The notes under the pieces were generated by a model. It had not been told where the DNA came from, did not search any database, and worked only from the letters and a program-made list of their open reading frames with translations. This document shows positions 26,427 to 35,235 of a stretch of 64,000 bases of DNA, piece by piece (positions within the stretch are counted from its first letter, which is position 1; every line of letters starts with the position of its first letter). Source of the stretch: Methylobacter sp. (GTDB lineage Bacteria > Pseudomonadota > Gammaproteobacteria > Methylococcales > Methylomonadaceae); NCBI GenBank assembly GCA_023229605.1, contig JALNYY010000001.1, positions 118,463 to 182,462 of the forward strand, written 5' to 3'. The position numbers and the translations under genes were made by a program.

Positions 26427-28030
26427 CCATTCACCTCAGCACCCAAACCCAACACCTCCGCCAACAATTCATTTTGCGCTTGTGCCTGATCTCCTGCTCC
26501 TAAAGCCAGCATCAAGCCGTTGAGTTCGCGTAGGGCTTCGGTGAGTTCGCTCATTGCTTCGGCAGCCAAAACATCAGGTTCAGGTAAGCTGGCAGCATCG
26601 ACGCTGTCTTGGTCTTTCAACCAGGCAATATCCAACGAATCGGCTTTTTGGGTTTTAATCCAGTCTCGGGAGAAACTGCGCCAGCGGGATTCTTGTTCTC
26701 CTTCTCCTAAACTCTCAAGGGCGATTTGTCCGTGTTTTTCTTCACGCGGCGCGGCATGGTAGCAGTCTTCAAACGGTTGCAGATGCTGGTCGCCAAACGG
26801 TGTGCGTTTGCCGAAGCTGGGCATGTTAGTGCGCAGGTCGTACACCCAAACCTGTTGGGTGCAGTTTTCATCCTGATCCGGGTTTTCCGCCGTGCCTTTA
26901 GTAAAAAACAATACGTTGGTTTTAACGCCTTGAGCATAGAAAATGCCGGTGGGCAGCCTGAGTATCGTATGCAGGTTGCATTTGTTCATTAAGTCTCGGC
27001 GGATGTCTGTACCAACTCCGGCTTCAAACAAGACATTATCAGGCAGCACTACGGCAGCGCGGCCTCCGGGTTTAAGGCTGCGGTAGATATGCTGAAGAAA
27101 CGCTAGTTGCTTGTTACCGGTTTTATAAGTGAAATCGTCGCGAGTCGGGCCGCCTCCGCCTTTGGCTGTGCCGAATGGAGGATTGGTCAGAATGACGTCG
27201 GCTTTGGGCAATTGCGTGCCGGGCAAGCCGAGTGTATTGCCCAAATGCACCACGCCTTCGTCGTCGCCTTCCATACCGTGCAACAAGCAGTTCATCAACG
27301 CCAATCGGCGCGTCCCAGGCACCAGCTCCATGCCGACAAAGGCTTTGTTGCGCTGAAAAGTCCGCTCTTTTTCGGGCAGTGTATAGTAGTCGTCGGTATC
27401 GCTTTTGATATAGGCATCGGCACCGATAAGAAATCCTGCGGTTCCGGCGGCGGGGTCTTGAATCACTTCCCCAGCTTGGGGCTTGATGCAGCGGATGATG
27501 CTGTCGATCAAAGGGCGCGGGGTAAAGTATTGCCCGGCACCGGATTTGGTTTCGCTAGCGTTTTTTTCCAACAGGCCTTCGTATAAATCACCGAGGCCGT
27601 CACGTTGCGCGCTGAACCAGTCGATGGTATCCAGGCTTTTGATCAGTTGTTCTAAATGACGAGGCTCCCTTAAGCGGGTTTGGGCATCGGCATAAATCGC
27701 CAAAATAAGCGGGTCGGTAATGACGGTAGTTTCGATGGTTTTGGTTTCATCGTTAGGATCTTTAACGATCTCTTTGCCCGTTGAGAGGATGAAGAGGATG
27801 CGTTTATATTCGTTCAACAGGTTTAAGCCGCTTTTGCCGTTTAAATCAGGCCAGCGACAGCCTTCGGGTAGCTTATGTTTGTCCAGCAATCCGGCTTCAG
27901 TATTTTCATATTCCATTTTTATGAATAGCAGTAACACCAGTTCGGTGACGTAATCGCTGTAGTTAATACCGTCGTCGCGCAGTACATCGCAGAGGTTCCA
28001 GAGTTTTTGAACAATGTCGTTGTTGGTCAT
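26423..28030 (-). CDS. hsdM: Type I N6-adenine DNA methyltransferase subunit
   Basis: A 535-aa methylase. N-terminal HsdM helical domain (NDIVQKLWNLCDVLRDDGI), AdoMet motif DPAAGTAGFLIGADAY after GAGQYFTPRPLIDSIIR, catalytic NPPFGTAKGGG, and GGRAAVVLPDNVLFE. Normal length. It protects host sites together with HsdS and is required for the HsdR complex. It begins 6 bases after the PIN toxin stop. Confidence 0.95.
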   Translation of the reverse strand: MTNNDIVQKLWNLCDVLRDDGINYSDYVTELVLLLFIKMEYENTEAGLLDKHKLPEGCRWPDLNGKSGLNLLNEYKRILFILSTGKEIVKDPNDETKTIETTVITDPLILAIYADAQTRLREPRHLEQLIKSLDTIDWFSAQRDGLGDLYEGLLEKNASETKSGAGQYFTPRPLIDSIIRCIKPQAGEVIQDPAAGTAGFLIGADAYIKSDTDDYYTLPEKERTFQRNKAFVGMELVPGTRRLALMNCLLHGMEGDDEGVVHLGNTLGLPGTQLPKADVILTNPPFGTAKGGGGPTRDDFTYKTGNKQLAFLQHIYRSLKPGGRAAVVLPDNVLFEAGVGTDIRRDLMNKCNLHTILRLPTGIFYAQGVKTNVLFFTKGTAENPDQDENCTQQVWVYDLRTNMPSFGKRTPFGDQHLQPFEDCYHAAPREEKHGQIALESLGEGEQESRWRSFSRDWIKTQKADSLDIAWLKDQDSVDAASLPEPDVLAAEAMSELTEALRELNGLMLALGAGDQAQAQNELLAEVLGLGAEVNG

Positions 28031-28036
28031 AATCCG

Positions 28037-28450
28037 TTATAGATAAAGGTAAGGGTTGATTAGACTGACTTGGGTCGGCTCAAAATGGCGGGTGTTGCGG
28101 GTGGCTACGGTCAGGCTATGTTCAAGCGCAGTCGCTGCAATCATCAAATCGGCACTGTTATGTCCAAGCTCTCCACTTAATTGACCCCAGCGGCGTGCAA
28201 TACTGACGGATAACGGTAATATGCGCTGTTCGTATCGCTGCAAAATGGTGTCCAACCAGCGTTGCAAATCCTCAGCGAATTCCGGATTATTGCGCCGCTG
28301 CTGGATAATGCCGCGCTCAACTTCACCAATGGTAACAACACTCAAATAAACGTCTAGCGAGTTGATGCTATGCAGCCATTTTTCCAGATTCTGATCGCGT
28401 TGCTTGCGGCGAATGGCTGACAGGATGTCGGTATCCAATAGATAGGGCAT
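28037..28450 (-). CDS. PIN-domain ribonuclease toxin (VapC/FitB-like)
   Basis: A 137-aa PIN protein starting MPYLLDTDILSAIRR. Acidic active-site residues are visible in LLDTDIL, TIGEVERGI and NSADLMIAATA; the fourth place has Asn (TRNTRHF), as in many FitB-like members. It should cleave RNA unless neutralised by the Phd-like partner, whose stop overlaps its start by one base. Unusual placement between hsdR and hsdM. Confidence 0.85.
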   Translation of the reverse strand: MPYLLDTDILSAIRRKQRDQNLEKWLHSINSLDVYLSVVTIGEVERGIIQQRRNNPEFAEDLQRWLDTILQRYEQRILPLSVSIARRWGQLSGELGHNSADLMIAATALEHSLTVATRNTRHFEPTQVSLINPYLYL

Positions 28451-28707
28451 TATTCAAAATCCCTGAGCTGGACATCCATGCGTTCAAATTCACCGTCATC
28501 GGCAGGCATACTGAGCAGATGATCGATAAAGGAAGGCGATTGAGCGGCATCAAAGCGTTGGAATTTTTCAAACTCTTCAATGGATAGTACGACTGCCGAA
28601 GGCACCCCTCGACGGGTGATCACTTGGGCTTTGCCTTGTTGCGCGGCATCAACGACGGCACTGAATTTATTTTTAGCGTCTTGTAACGACCATTGCTTGG
28701 TTTGCAT
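28450..28707 (-). CDS. Phd/YefM-family antitoxin
   Basis: An 85-aa antitoxin starting MQTKQWSLQDAKNKFSAVVD, the classic Phd DNA-binding half, then QVITRRGVPSAVVLSIEEFE, and an acidic toxin-wrapping tail (PADDGEFERM). AAGAGGTGTTT supports this start over an upstream GTG. Represses its own promoter with the PIN toxin in known family members. Confidence 0.87.
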   Translation of the reverse strand: MQTKQWSLQDAKNKFSAVVDAAQQGKAQVITRRGVPSAVVLSIEEFEKFQRFDAAQSPSFIDHLLSMPADDGEFERMDVQLRDFE

Positions 28708-28760
28708 AAACACCTCTTGAGCTGGCTAGTTGATCTGGCTAGATTATAACAGGGTTTGGT

Positions 28761-31700
28761 TTAACCAGTAGCTTGCCAGATATTTTCACTGAGCGTATTT
28801 AGTACTTTATCAAGATCGCCGCCGAGCATTGAATCTAACCGTTTAGCGCCGCCGTCCTGGGCAAAGGCACGATTGACAAAGTGCTGGTCGATAACGATTT
28901 CATGGGTCAGTTGTTTGGCAAGACGATCCAGCCATTTGCGTTGCACCGGCGTCCAGTTGTGCAGGGTGTAGATTTTTTGCATCGCACTGGCAACGCGCTG
29001 TTCAAAAGGCAACAAGGCTTCACCCAAAGCGGCTTGGCGTATGTAGCCGACAATACTGGCGGCGACTTCCTGATGAGTTTGGTTGCGCCATGCGCTTTGC
29101 AGTCTGGCTTCGCTGTAGCCGTGCTCATCCAATAATAAGCGCACTTCACGCAGTTGTTCGCGGGTAAGATCTTTGGGCTTGTTGACGATCACGCCCAGCG
29201 CCACTGATTGGTTAAGCTGGTCGCGGATAAAGTGGTTAAAACTGTCCAAATAATCAGCTGGCTTTTCGTTGACGCCGTAGGTTTGGGTGCGGCTTTTAAA
29301 TTCATCAGCACCTTCGTAAATTAACGGTAGACGGTCTGAACCCAGCAAGTCGTTAACTTCCCCTAACTGTTTGAGCAAACCGCTGTGACTTAACACAAAA
29401 TCAGCGGCTTGATTGGGGCCAAGACTGTGCAGGTGCTTATGCAATTTACTGGGCTCTACGCCCCAAAGCGTTTCCAGCTCATCCAGCTTTTGTTTAAGCT
29501 GCGGCTTTTTCTCCGCAGTTTTGACCGCTTTACGCAATATCCGCATGACTTTTTGGCTGACGGCATCCAGCACATCATGGGCGTGGCTGGTGTCCGGCTT
29601 ATTGCCCGGTGCGGCCAAGCTGGCGGGGTCGGTCAATTCTTGTACCAATTGATCCAGAGTGATATTGGGATCTTTGACCAATGGCTTCATCGCGCTAACG
29701 TCTTGCAGTGCCGCGTAAATATCGACGGGGTCAAAGATTTTGAATATGGTTTTACCAATTTCATCGCAGCGGCGGGTAGCGCGTCCCAGCATTTGCTCAA
29801 AAAGGATACGTGAACGGACTCGGCGTAAAAACACCAGATTGCAGATTTCCGGCACATCGATACCGGTGGTGAGCAGATCAACCGTTATCGCAATAGAAGG
29901 GTATTTTTCGTTTTTGTATTGGCGGATGAGCTGCTGCACTTTATCGCTCTGCCCGGTGATCTTACGCACTGCCGCTTCATTGTAATCGTCCTCGTAAAGT
30001 GCTTTAAACGCTTCATCCAGCAGGCGCTTGACCATGTCGGCGTGTAAGTCGGTTGCGCAGAAGATCATGGTCTTTTCACTGCCGAACGGATCGAGTTCTT
30101 GCGCCAACTGGGTGCAAATGACTTGATTAAAGCTTTCGGTAATGACACGGCGGTTAAAGGCTTCGACTTCAAAGCTGAGCTCGTCATCCAGATCAGCCAG
30201 CTCTACTTGACCGGTTTTGGTGTTGATTACGCTAACCTGTATGCCTTTATCAAAATGGATGCCGTTTTGACTGAGCAGAGTTTCATAGCGTATCGGCGGC
30301 TCATGATCGATCAGCCAGTCGTCAGCCACGGCTTCACGGTAGCTATAGGTAAAAACCGGTTTGCCGAAAACTTCGGTGGTATGTTTGGCCGGTGTTGCGG
30401 TCAGGCCGATTTTGACTGCATCAAAATAATCAAGCACACGGCGGTAACTGGATAGATATTGCGCGACATCTCGAATCGCCAATTCGCCCTCAGTCATTTC
30501 TTGATCCAATGTGTATCCGCGATGCGCCTCATCGATAATGATGCAGTCGTAAGCATCGATATTGGGCGGGGTATCTGATTGAAAAATCCGTTTGACCATC
30601 GCCTGTACCGTAGCTACCTGAATGCGGGTTTCTGCTTCAGCAGCCATATCACCCAGTAGGGCGATATTGTAGATTTTAGACAGCGTCTGGTTTTGCTCTA
30701 GTGGTGCGTCGTTAAAAAAGTCTATGGCTTGTTCGCCCAACGCAGTACGATCCACTAGAAACAGAATACGTTTAAAGTGTTCTGCTTTTAAAAATCGATA
30801 CATTAAGCCGATGATGGTGCGAGTTTTACCTGTGCCTGTAGCCATCGCCAGTAGGCAGTTGGATTGATTGTTTGCCAGGGCCAACTCCACCGCCTGAATC
30901 GCCTTTTGCTGGTAATCGCGTAACTTCAGATACGCAAAACCTTCGCTTTTAAGCAACTGCTGTGCTGTTTGTCGGCTGCGTTTAAGAATATCGAGCAACC
31001 CTTCAGGGCTGTGAAAATCATGCAGTGGGCGAGCCAAGTTGGCAATCTCCCGCACATCCCGAAACCAGGTGCCGGATTGTTCGGCCAGTTGCTTGACATA
31101 GGGCCGGGCATTGCAAGAGTAGACGAAGGGAATCTGATAATGGCTTTCTTGGTTGTCGGACCAAGCAATCGTTCGCCCTTCAAGTTGCCATGCTGGTTGC
31201 ATAGTGGAACTCGATTTAAAACCGCGTGAATAACGCTCGGCTTGTGGAATTTTACCCGCGACATTGGTGTTTTCCCGCTTAGCTTCCACAACGGCAATTG
31301 GCGTTAATCCAGCAAACAAGACATAGTCGGCGGCTTGCTTGCCTTGCGTAGGCCATTCGGCTATGGCTTTGTTTTTACCTTTTTCCGGGCGTGCGCCTTT
31401 TTGATGAGTCAGTTGCTCAGTATCAGCCTCCCAGCCCGCGGAAATAAGTTGCTGATCGATTAGGATGCGCGTCAACTCTTCATTAAGAGATACTTGAGCA
31501 TTGGCATTTTGAATGCTTGAGCTGAGTAGCTGTGGAACCTGCTGCCGACTTTCCAGCTCTTTCTGCATCGATTTGATACGGACTTCAAAAGCTTCACGTT
31601 CGCTATTGAGTTGGTTTTCATGCGCCAAGGCTAGTTGCTTCAAGTCGCTAGCTTCTGCATCCATGTGCTCAGCCAGCACCATATATTCTTGTTTTTCTCG

Positions 31701-32234
31701 AGCAACCAACGCTATCAGTTGTTGATTGCTTTCGACCTGTTCATTGGCATCCAGCAGTTTCGCTTTAAGTTGTTCAATCTGCGAGCTTAATTCCCGCAGT
31801 TGTTGACTGGGGTCAATAGGCGTTATAAAGGAGCCCGGCTTAAATGCGGTGCCTTGTTTGCCAAATGCTTGATGAAACCAAATGGCTAATACCCTTGCCA
31901 AACGCAAACCATCCATGGCCTCTTTATGCTGGGTTCTGAATTGATGCGTCGCTTTGTTGCCTTCGATACGCAGGGTGTGGAATAGGTCACGAATGTTAGG
32001 ATCAAGGCTAATTTCACGATTCAATTTATACAGCAAATCTATTTGTGAGGTTTTTTCGTCGAATTCAACACCGCAGCGAGCGGCTATATCTTGCGCTAGA
32101 GCTTCACCCAACTGGCGCAGTTTGATTAAGGTCGTGTTAGGGTCAGCGGAAAATTGCTGTTCGGCGGCAACGGCTAACTGGAAGAATACGGGGTCATGTT
32201 CTTTTAAAAAGTCGAAATTGCTCTTGTCGTCCAT
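28761..32234 (-). CDS. hsdR: Type I restriction endonuclease/translocase subunit with DUF4145 N-terminus
   Basis: A 1157-aa subunit; start MDDKSNFDFLKEHDPVFF after GAAGGATTT. DUF4145-like domain (about 10-130), coiled coil (about 150-230), nuclease core with ADYVLFAGLTPIAVVEAKRE (PD-D/ExK), helicase part with LLAMATGTGKTRTI and CIIIDEAHRGYTLDQE, LTATPAKHT, RRVRSRILFEQMLGRATRRC, and the EcoEI-type C-terminus. It cuts unmethylated foreign DNA after translocation. First restriction gene in transcription order, followed after 53 bases by the Phd/PIN pair. Confidence 0.95.
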   Translation of the reverse strand: MDDKSNFDFLKEHDPVFFQLAVAAEQQFSADPNTTLIKLRQLGEALAQDIAARCGVEFDEKTSQIDLLYKLNREISLDPNIRDLFHTLRIEGNKATHQFRTQHKEAMDGLRLARVLAIWFHQAFGKQGTAFKPGSFITPIDPSQQLRELSSQIEQLKAKLLDANEQVESNQQLIALVAREKQEYMVLAEHMDAEASDLKQLALAHENQLNSEREAFEVRIKSMQKELESRQQVPQLLSSSIQNANAQVSLNEELTRILIDQQLISAGWEADTEQLTHQKGARPEKGKNKAIAEWPTQGKQAADYVLFAGLTPIAVVEAKRENTNVAGKIPQAERYSRGFKSSSTMQPAWQLEGRTIAWSDNQESHYQIPFVYSCNARPYVKQLAEQSGTWFRDVREIANLARPLHDFHSPEGLLDILKRSRQTAQQLLKSEGFAYLKLRDYQQKAIQAVELALANNQSNCLLAMATGTGKTRTIIGLMYRFLKAEHFKRILFLVDRTALGEQAIDFFNDAPLEQNQTLSKIYNIALLGDMAAEAETRIQVATVQAMVKRIFQSDTPPNIDAYDCIIIDEAHRGYTLDQEMTEGELAIRDVAQYLSSYRRVLDYFDAVKIGLTATPAKHTTEVFGKPVFTYSYREAVADDWLIDHEPPIRYETLLSQNGIHFDKGIQVSVINTKTGQVELADLDDELSFEVEAFNRRVITESFNQVICTQLAQELDPFGSEKTMIFCATDLHADMVKRLLDEAFKALYEDDYNEAAVRKITGQSDKVQQLIRQYKNEKYPSIAITVDLLTTGIDVPEICNLVFLRRVRSRILFEQMLGRATRRCDEIGKTIFKIFDPVDIYAALQDVSAMKPLVKDPNITLDQLVQELTDPASLAAPGNKPDTSHAHDVLDAVSQKVMRILRKAVKTAEKKPQLKQKLDELETLWGVEPSKLHKHLHSLGPNQAADFVLSHSGLLKQLGEVNDLLGSDRLPLIYEGADEFKSRTQTYGVNEKPADYLDSFNHFIRDQLNQSVALGVIVNKPKDLTREQLREVRLLLDEHGYSEARLQSAWRNQTHQEVAASIVGYIRQAALGEALLPFEQRVASAMQKIYTLHNWTPVQRKWLDRLAKQLTHEIVIDQHFVNRAFAQDGGAKRLDSMLGGDLDKVLNTLSENIWQATG

Positions 32235-32299
32235 AAATCCTTCACGGCTTAATAACAGCTCCGTTGTTAACAAATGAGCTTATTTTTAATCTGGTATAA

Positions 32300-32315
32300 A
32301 CGGGTTAGAGCCCGT
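32300..32315 (-). terminator. Hairpin after the two-gene unit
   Basis: On the minus strand ACGGG-CTCTAA-CCCGT followed by TTTAT, 115 bases past the stop of the 63-aa gene and before hsdR. Short stem; weak terminator or attenuator. Confidence 0.35.
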
Positions 32316-32429
32316 AATTTATAATTGGTGCTTGGTGTAATTTAAGCCTAACTGCAATCATCAGGCCTCTCAATATTAGTGCAATTATTCCATTACGTCA
32401 TTTTATTGATTGGTAATAACGTTAATGAT

Positions 32430-32621
32430 TTAAAAGTGGATCATCAAGATGTCGGCATGAGTGGTCGATGATACAAGGATGATGTCGCCGTATTCAGGGT
32501 GTTTGACGCATTTAGCCGCAATCATTCCTGCGTGGACAACCCGCTCAATTTCGTCGTAAATTTCTTCGGAAATTTTTGCGTATTGCTGCACAGTGAGGGG
32601 TATTACCTTTGCCTCTTTCAT
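32430..32621 (-). CDS. 63-aa unknown protein, second gene of the CARF-sigma54 target unit
   Basis: Starts MKEAKVIPLTVQQYAKISEE with its ATG directly touching the TAA of the preceding gene and AAGGAG 9-14 bases before. A long amphipathic helix (QQYAKISEEIYDEIERVV) is followed by HPEYGDIILVSSTTHADILM, which looks like a small beta hairpin. No signal peptide, no catalytic motif recognised. Co-translated with the 81-aa protein, so they probably form one complex. Confidence 0.7.
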   Translation of the reverse strand: MKEAKVIPLTVQQYAKISEEIYDEIERVVHAGMIAAKCVKHPEYGDIILVSSTTHADILMIHF

Positions 32622-32867
32622 TTATATGGTCTCCTTGCGACTAATGCAGACCAAACATTTAATTGCTATAACCACCTTGGATTTTTGAGACTGATTGACC
32701 ACCTTTTTGCTAAGGACATAAGCGGCCTCACTGAGCGGCCTTAAATACAGTATAAGATTTTTCAGGCGCAAATTTTCGCCGTTGACTTTCAGCGGGATGG
32801 CCAAGCCATGTTGCTCGGCTGTTTCTACAGCAAGTTGGTGAACAGGGGCAAAAATGCATTTAGACAT
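32622..32867 (-). CDS. 81-aa unknown protein, first gene of the CARF-sigma54 target unit
   Basis: Start MSKCIFAPVHQLAVETAEQH is chosen because AAGGGAAG precedes it and a sigma54-type promoter lies about 40 bases upstream; a longer frame would swallow the promoter and upstream repeat. It contains GLAIPLKVNGENLRLKNLIL and PLSEAAYVLSKKVVNQSQ. Compact alpha/beta size, no membrane helix, no known motif. Expression should depend on RpoN and the CARF regulator encoded next door. Confidence 0.7.
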   Translation of the reverse strand: MSKCIFAPVHQLAVETAEQHGLAIPLKVNGENLRLKNLILYLRPLSEAAYVLSKKVVNQSQKSKVVIAIKCLVCISRKETI

Positions 32868-32903
32868 GAAACTTCCCTTTGTGTATTGATTGTAAGTAAC
32901 ATC

Positions 32904-32921
32904 AATACAGGAAGCGTGCCA
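32904..32921 (-). promoter_or_regulatory. Sigma54 (-24/-12) promoter of the two-gene unit
   Basis: Minus strand reads TGGCACGCTTCCTGTATT. The -24 element TGGCACG is a perfect match to TGGCACG-N4-TTGCW; the -12 element CTGTA keeps the central TG (consensus TTGCA). It lies 37-54 bases before the 81-aa start codon, with a good ribosome site between. Confidence 0.7.
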
Positions 32922-32981
32922 ATCATCACTATCCATTGCAAAACAAACTATCTTAAGGTTTTTTGGTGAAATAAAACGATC

Positions 32982-33038
32982 CGCCTGGACAATAAACAAT
33001 AAAAATTGTTCTTTTGTAAGAATTATTATGTCCAGGCG
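32982..33038. promoter_or_regulatory. Inverted repeat, likely enhancer site for the CARF activator
   Basis: Arms CGCCTGGACA (32982-32991) and TGTCCAGGCG (33029-33038) match perfectly over 10 bases across a 37-base AT-rich spacer, inside which AACAAT/ATTGTT forms a second small repeat. It sits about 60-120 bases upstream of the sigma54 promoter, where activators of this class bind. Confidence 0.6.
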
Positions 33039-33117
33039 TCACTTAGAAATTCAAGGGCTTGTGATAGTATCTGATCTGTCCATAACCCCTTTCTAAACCC
33101 GCAGAGTGTGCTAAGTT

Positions 33118-34632
33118 TTACTGGATGTCTAATTTTTCCATCCAGTTTGATAAGGTCTGATAGTTGGGCAAACCCAAAAGCACTGCCGCTTCTTTCTTGC
33201 TTCCAGCCGTTTTTTTAAGTGCTTGGGTGATATATTTTCTTTTTATGCTATCCAAAACGTGTTGTACATCAATGCCATCGCCTAATTCAGGCAGCTCTTT
33301 GGCCCTTTTTAGCTGAGGCCGTTCAATCATGGCCTCTTGGATGTCTGTGTCGGTTATTTGCCCGGTGTCCGCCCATATTGAAGCTCTTAGCAACACGCCA
33401 TGCAGCTCCCGTATGTTACCCGGCCATGGGTAACTCAATATAATATTTTTTGCTTTTATAGAAATCTTTTTATTGATATAGCCGGGTTGGTTGGAGGCTT
33501 CCTGGTTGATTTTAGCCATCAGGTAATCGGCCAGCATAGCGATATCGCCGGTTCTTTCTCTTAACGGCAGTAACGTAATAATGCCTACCGCAACCCGATA
33601 AAAAAGATCTTCCCGAAAGCGTCCCGTAACGATTTCAGCAGCAAGGTTGCGATTAGTCGCGGCAATGACGCGGACATCCACTTTTATTGAACCGCTGTCG
33701 CCCACCTTGCTCATCTCTCCCGATTGCAACACCCGAAGCAAGCGAACCTGAGCGTCTTCCGGTAGCTCACCAAACTCATCAAGGAACAGGGTACCACCAT
33801 CAGCCGCTTCAAAATAGCCGATTTTGTGACTGCTTGCACCGGTGAACGCGCCCCTTACATGACCGAACAGCTCTGAATCGATCAGATCCTTGGGGATTGC
33901 ACCGCAATTAACGGTGATAAATGGCTTGCCCTTTCGCAGACTGGTGTTATGTATCGCCTTGGCAAAAAGTTCCTTTCCGGTTCCTGACTCCCCCATGAGT
34001 AATGCAGGGACATCACGTACAGCAATTTTCTCGGCTTTTTGTATGGTTCTTTTCAATTCGGGGTTCTGGGTAATGATGTCCGAAAAGGCCGCGGATAAAG
34101 GTGCTTCTGAATAGGACAGCTCGGTTAGTTTTTTGTCCGCGTTTTTGACTAACTGCGGAATATATTCAGCGGAAATATCAAAAGGAATGGTGACAAACTC
34201 GCCGCCTTTTTCTTTGGTGGATTGCACAAACCGAGTGTTGTACTTGGTTTTTCCCAGCAGTATCGACACGGCTGTCATCGACGGGGTACCGGGCGACAGA
34301 TGAATACTAATATCCGACCCCGGTTCCTTGCCAGTCAGTTTTTCGAGATAACCGTCCATGACTCGGTGTATGTCACCAAAGTCGATTGGAGAGCGGAGCG
34401 AACATTTGATGGGAATTACTTTGATAGTAACGAATCCAGAGAGCCAACTTACATAAGCATCTGCTTTGGATTGTTCCTGCTCATGTATTAAATGCAGCTC
34501 ATCAAAATTAAGCGTTTTTAATGCACCGAGAATCGGGCCATCACCAATGATTTCATCAGGTCTTGATGGAATTTGCCCCGCTGCTTTGAGGTCGGTAATT
34601 CCAAGCCAGGAAATTAATATTTTATTGCTCAT
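33118..34632 (-). CDS. CARF-domain sigma54-dependent transcription activator, RtcR-like
   Basis: A 504-aa bacterial enhancer-binding protein. Residues 1-150 look like a CARF ligand-binding domain: a Rossmann start (KILISWLGITDLKAAG) and ISIHLSPGTPSMTAVSIL, the SxGTPxM loop characteristic of CARF proteins. The AAA+ domain (about 185-420) has LLMGESGTGKELFAKAI, GAFTGASSHKIG (the sigma54-contacting loop) and GGTLFLDEFGELPEDAQVRL. A Fis-type HTH ends it (KKEAAVLLGLPNYQTLSNW). RtcR itself senses RNA ends and activates rtcBA; no rtcBA is here. The neighbouring sigma54 promoter is the likely target. No CRISPR genes are present in the window. Confidence 0.85.
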   Translation of the reverse strand: MSNKILISWLGITDLKAAGQIPSRPDEIIGDGPILGALKTLNFDELHLIHEQEQSKADAYVSWLSGFVTIKVIPIKCSLRSPIDFGDIHRVMDGYLEKLTGKEPGSDISIHLSPGTPSMTAVSILLGKTKYNTRFVQSTKEKGGEFVTIPFDISAEYIPQLVKNADKKLTELSYSEAPLSAAFSDIITQNPELKRTIQKAEKIAVRDVPALLMGESGTGKELFAKAIHNTSLRKGKPFITVNCGAIPKDLIDSELFGHVRGAFTGASSHKIGYFEAADGGTLFLDEFGELPEDAQVRLLRVLQSGEMSKVGDSGSIKVDVRVIAATNRNLAAEIVTGRFREDLFYRVAVGIITLLPLRERTGDIAMLADYLMAKINQEASNQPGYINKKISIKAKNIILSYPWPGNIRELHGVLLRASIWADTGQITDTDIQEAMIERPQLKRAKELPELGDGIDVQHVLDSIKRKYITQALKKTAGSKKEAAVLLGLPNYQTLSNWMEKLDIQ

Positions 34633-34951
34633 TGTTCCGTAAGATCATCGTTTCTATTGGTCAAGGGTATACACAAAAACAAGGCATATCAACAACGAGG
34701 TAATAGTTTTTATTTAGATAAATAAATCTAACCGGAATCATATCGATTAAAACCGGCTAATTAGAGCGGGCAATTATTAGCATCTCAGGAAATATGGATT
34801 CAGTTCGAAGAATGATCATTTTTTTATTAAAATTAATTCATCAAAAATGTGCATCTAAATAACAATTTTTCATTAGGATCAACCTTCATAAAAATTTGCT
34901 TTCCCTATGTTACTGCGTTTAAATACACAATCGCAGTAACAGCTTCGAAAA
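34633..34951. other. Intergenic region upstream of the CARF activator
   Basis: AT-rich. A palindrome TTTATTTA-GA-TAAATAAA lies at 34709-34726, about 80 bases upstream of the activator start, and could be an operator or part of its promoter. Nothing else clear. Confidence 0.35.
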
Positions 34952-35006
34952 TCGCAAATTAGTTGCAAATTAGTTGCGTATTATTCGCAAATAAGTTGCA
35001 AATTAG
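34952..35006. repeat. Five tandem 11-bp units (TTGCAAATTAG-like)
   Basis: Contiguous 11-mers: TCGCAAATTAG, TTGCAAATTAG, TTGCGTATTAT, TCGCAAATAAG, TTGCAAATTAG. The period is about one helical turn, so all copies face the same side of DNA. They resemble iterons or a cooperative protein-binding array. Located about 320 bases upstream of the activator and upstream of the small plus-strand ORF. Confidence 0.85.
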
Positions 35007-35235
35007 TAGACTTTCATTCGGCTTTTATGCGCCGTATTTACCTGCAACGATCATCTGTTACAGAGTAATACGTAGTTACCGGATCATTCTGCTAAAGTGT
35101 ACAGATCAATCCTTCATCAACAGCACGGTTAAGATCGATCATTGCAATTACAAGATGGCAGACAAAGCTGGCGAGGTGTTGCCCGCCCTACCCTACACAT
35201 TCCCTGATTTTTTCAGAAAAATAAACTTGATTTTT

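Noticed and set aside
32622..32999. 125-aa version of the 81-aa gene
   Set aside because: Its extra N-terminus would be encoded by the sigma54 promoter and the inverted repeat and has no ribosome site; the 81-aa start has AAGGGAAG.
33118..34632. Plain NtrC-type response regulator
   Set aside because: The N-terminus lacks the receiver Asp-Lys pattern and has the SPGTPSM loop of CARF-like domains.
34963..35235. Long plus-strand frame through the 11-bp repeats
   Set aside because: Starts from a TTG inside the repeats with unlikely composition; only the last 60 codons look protein-like.
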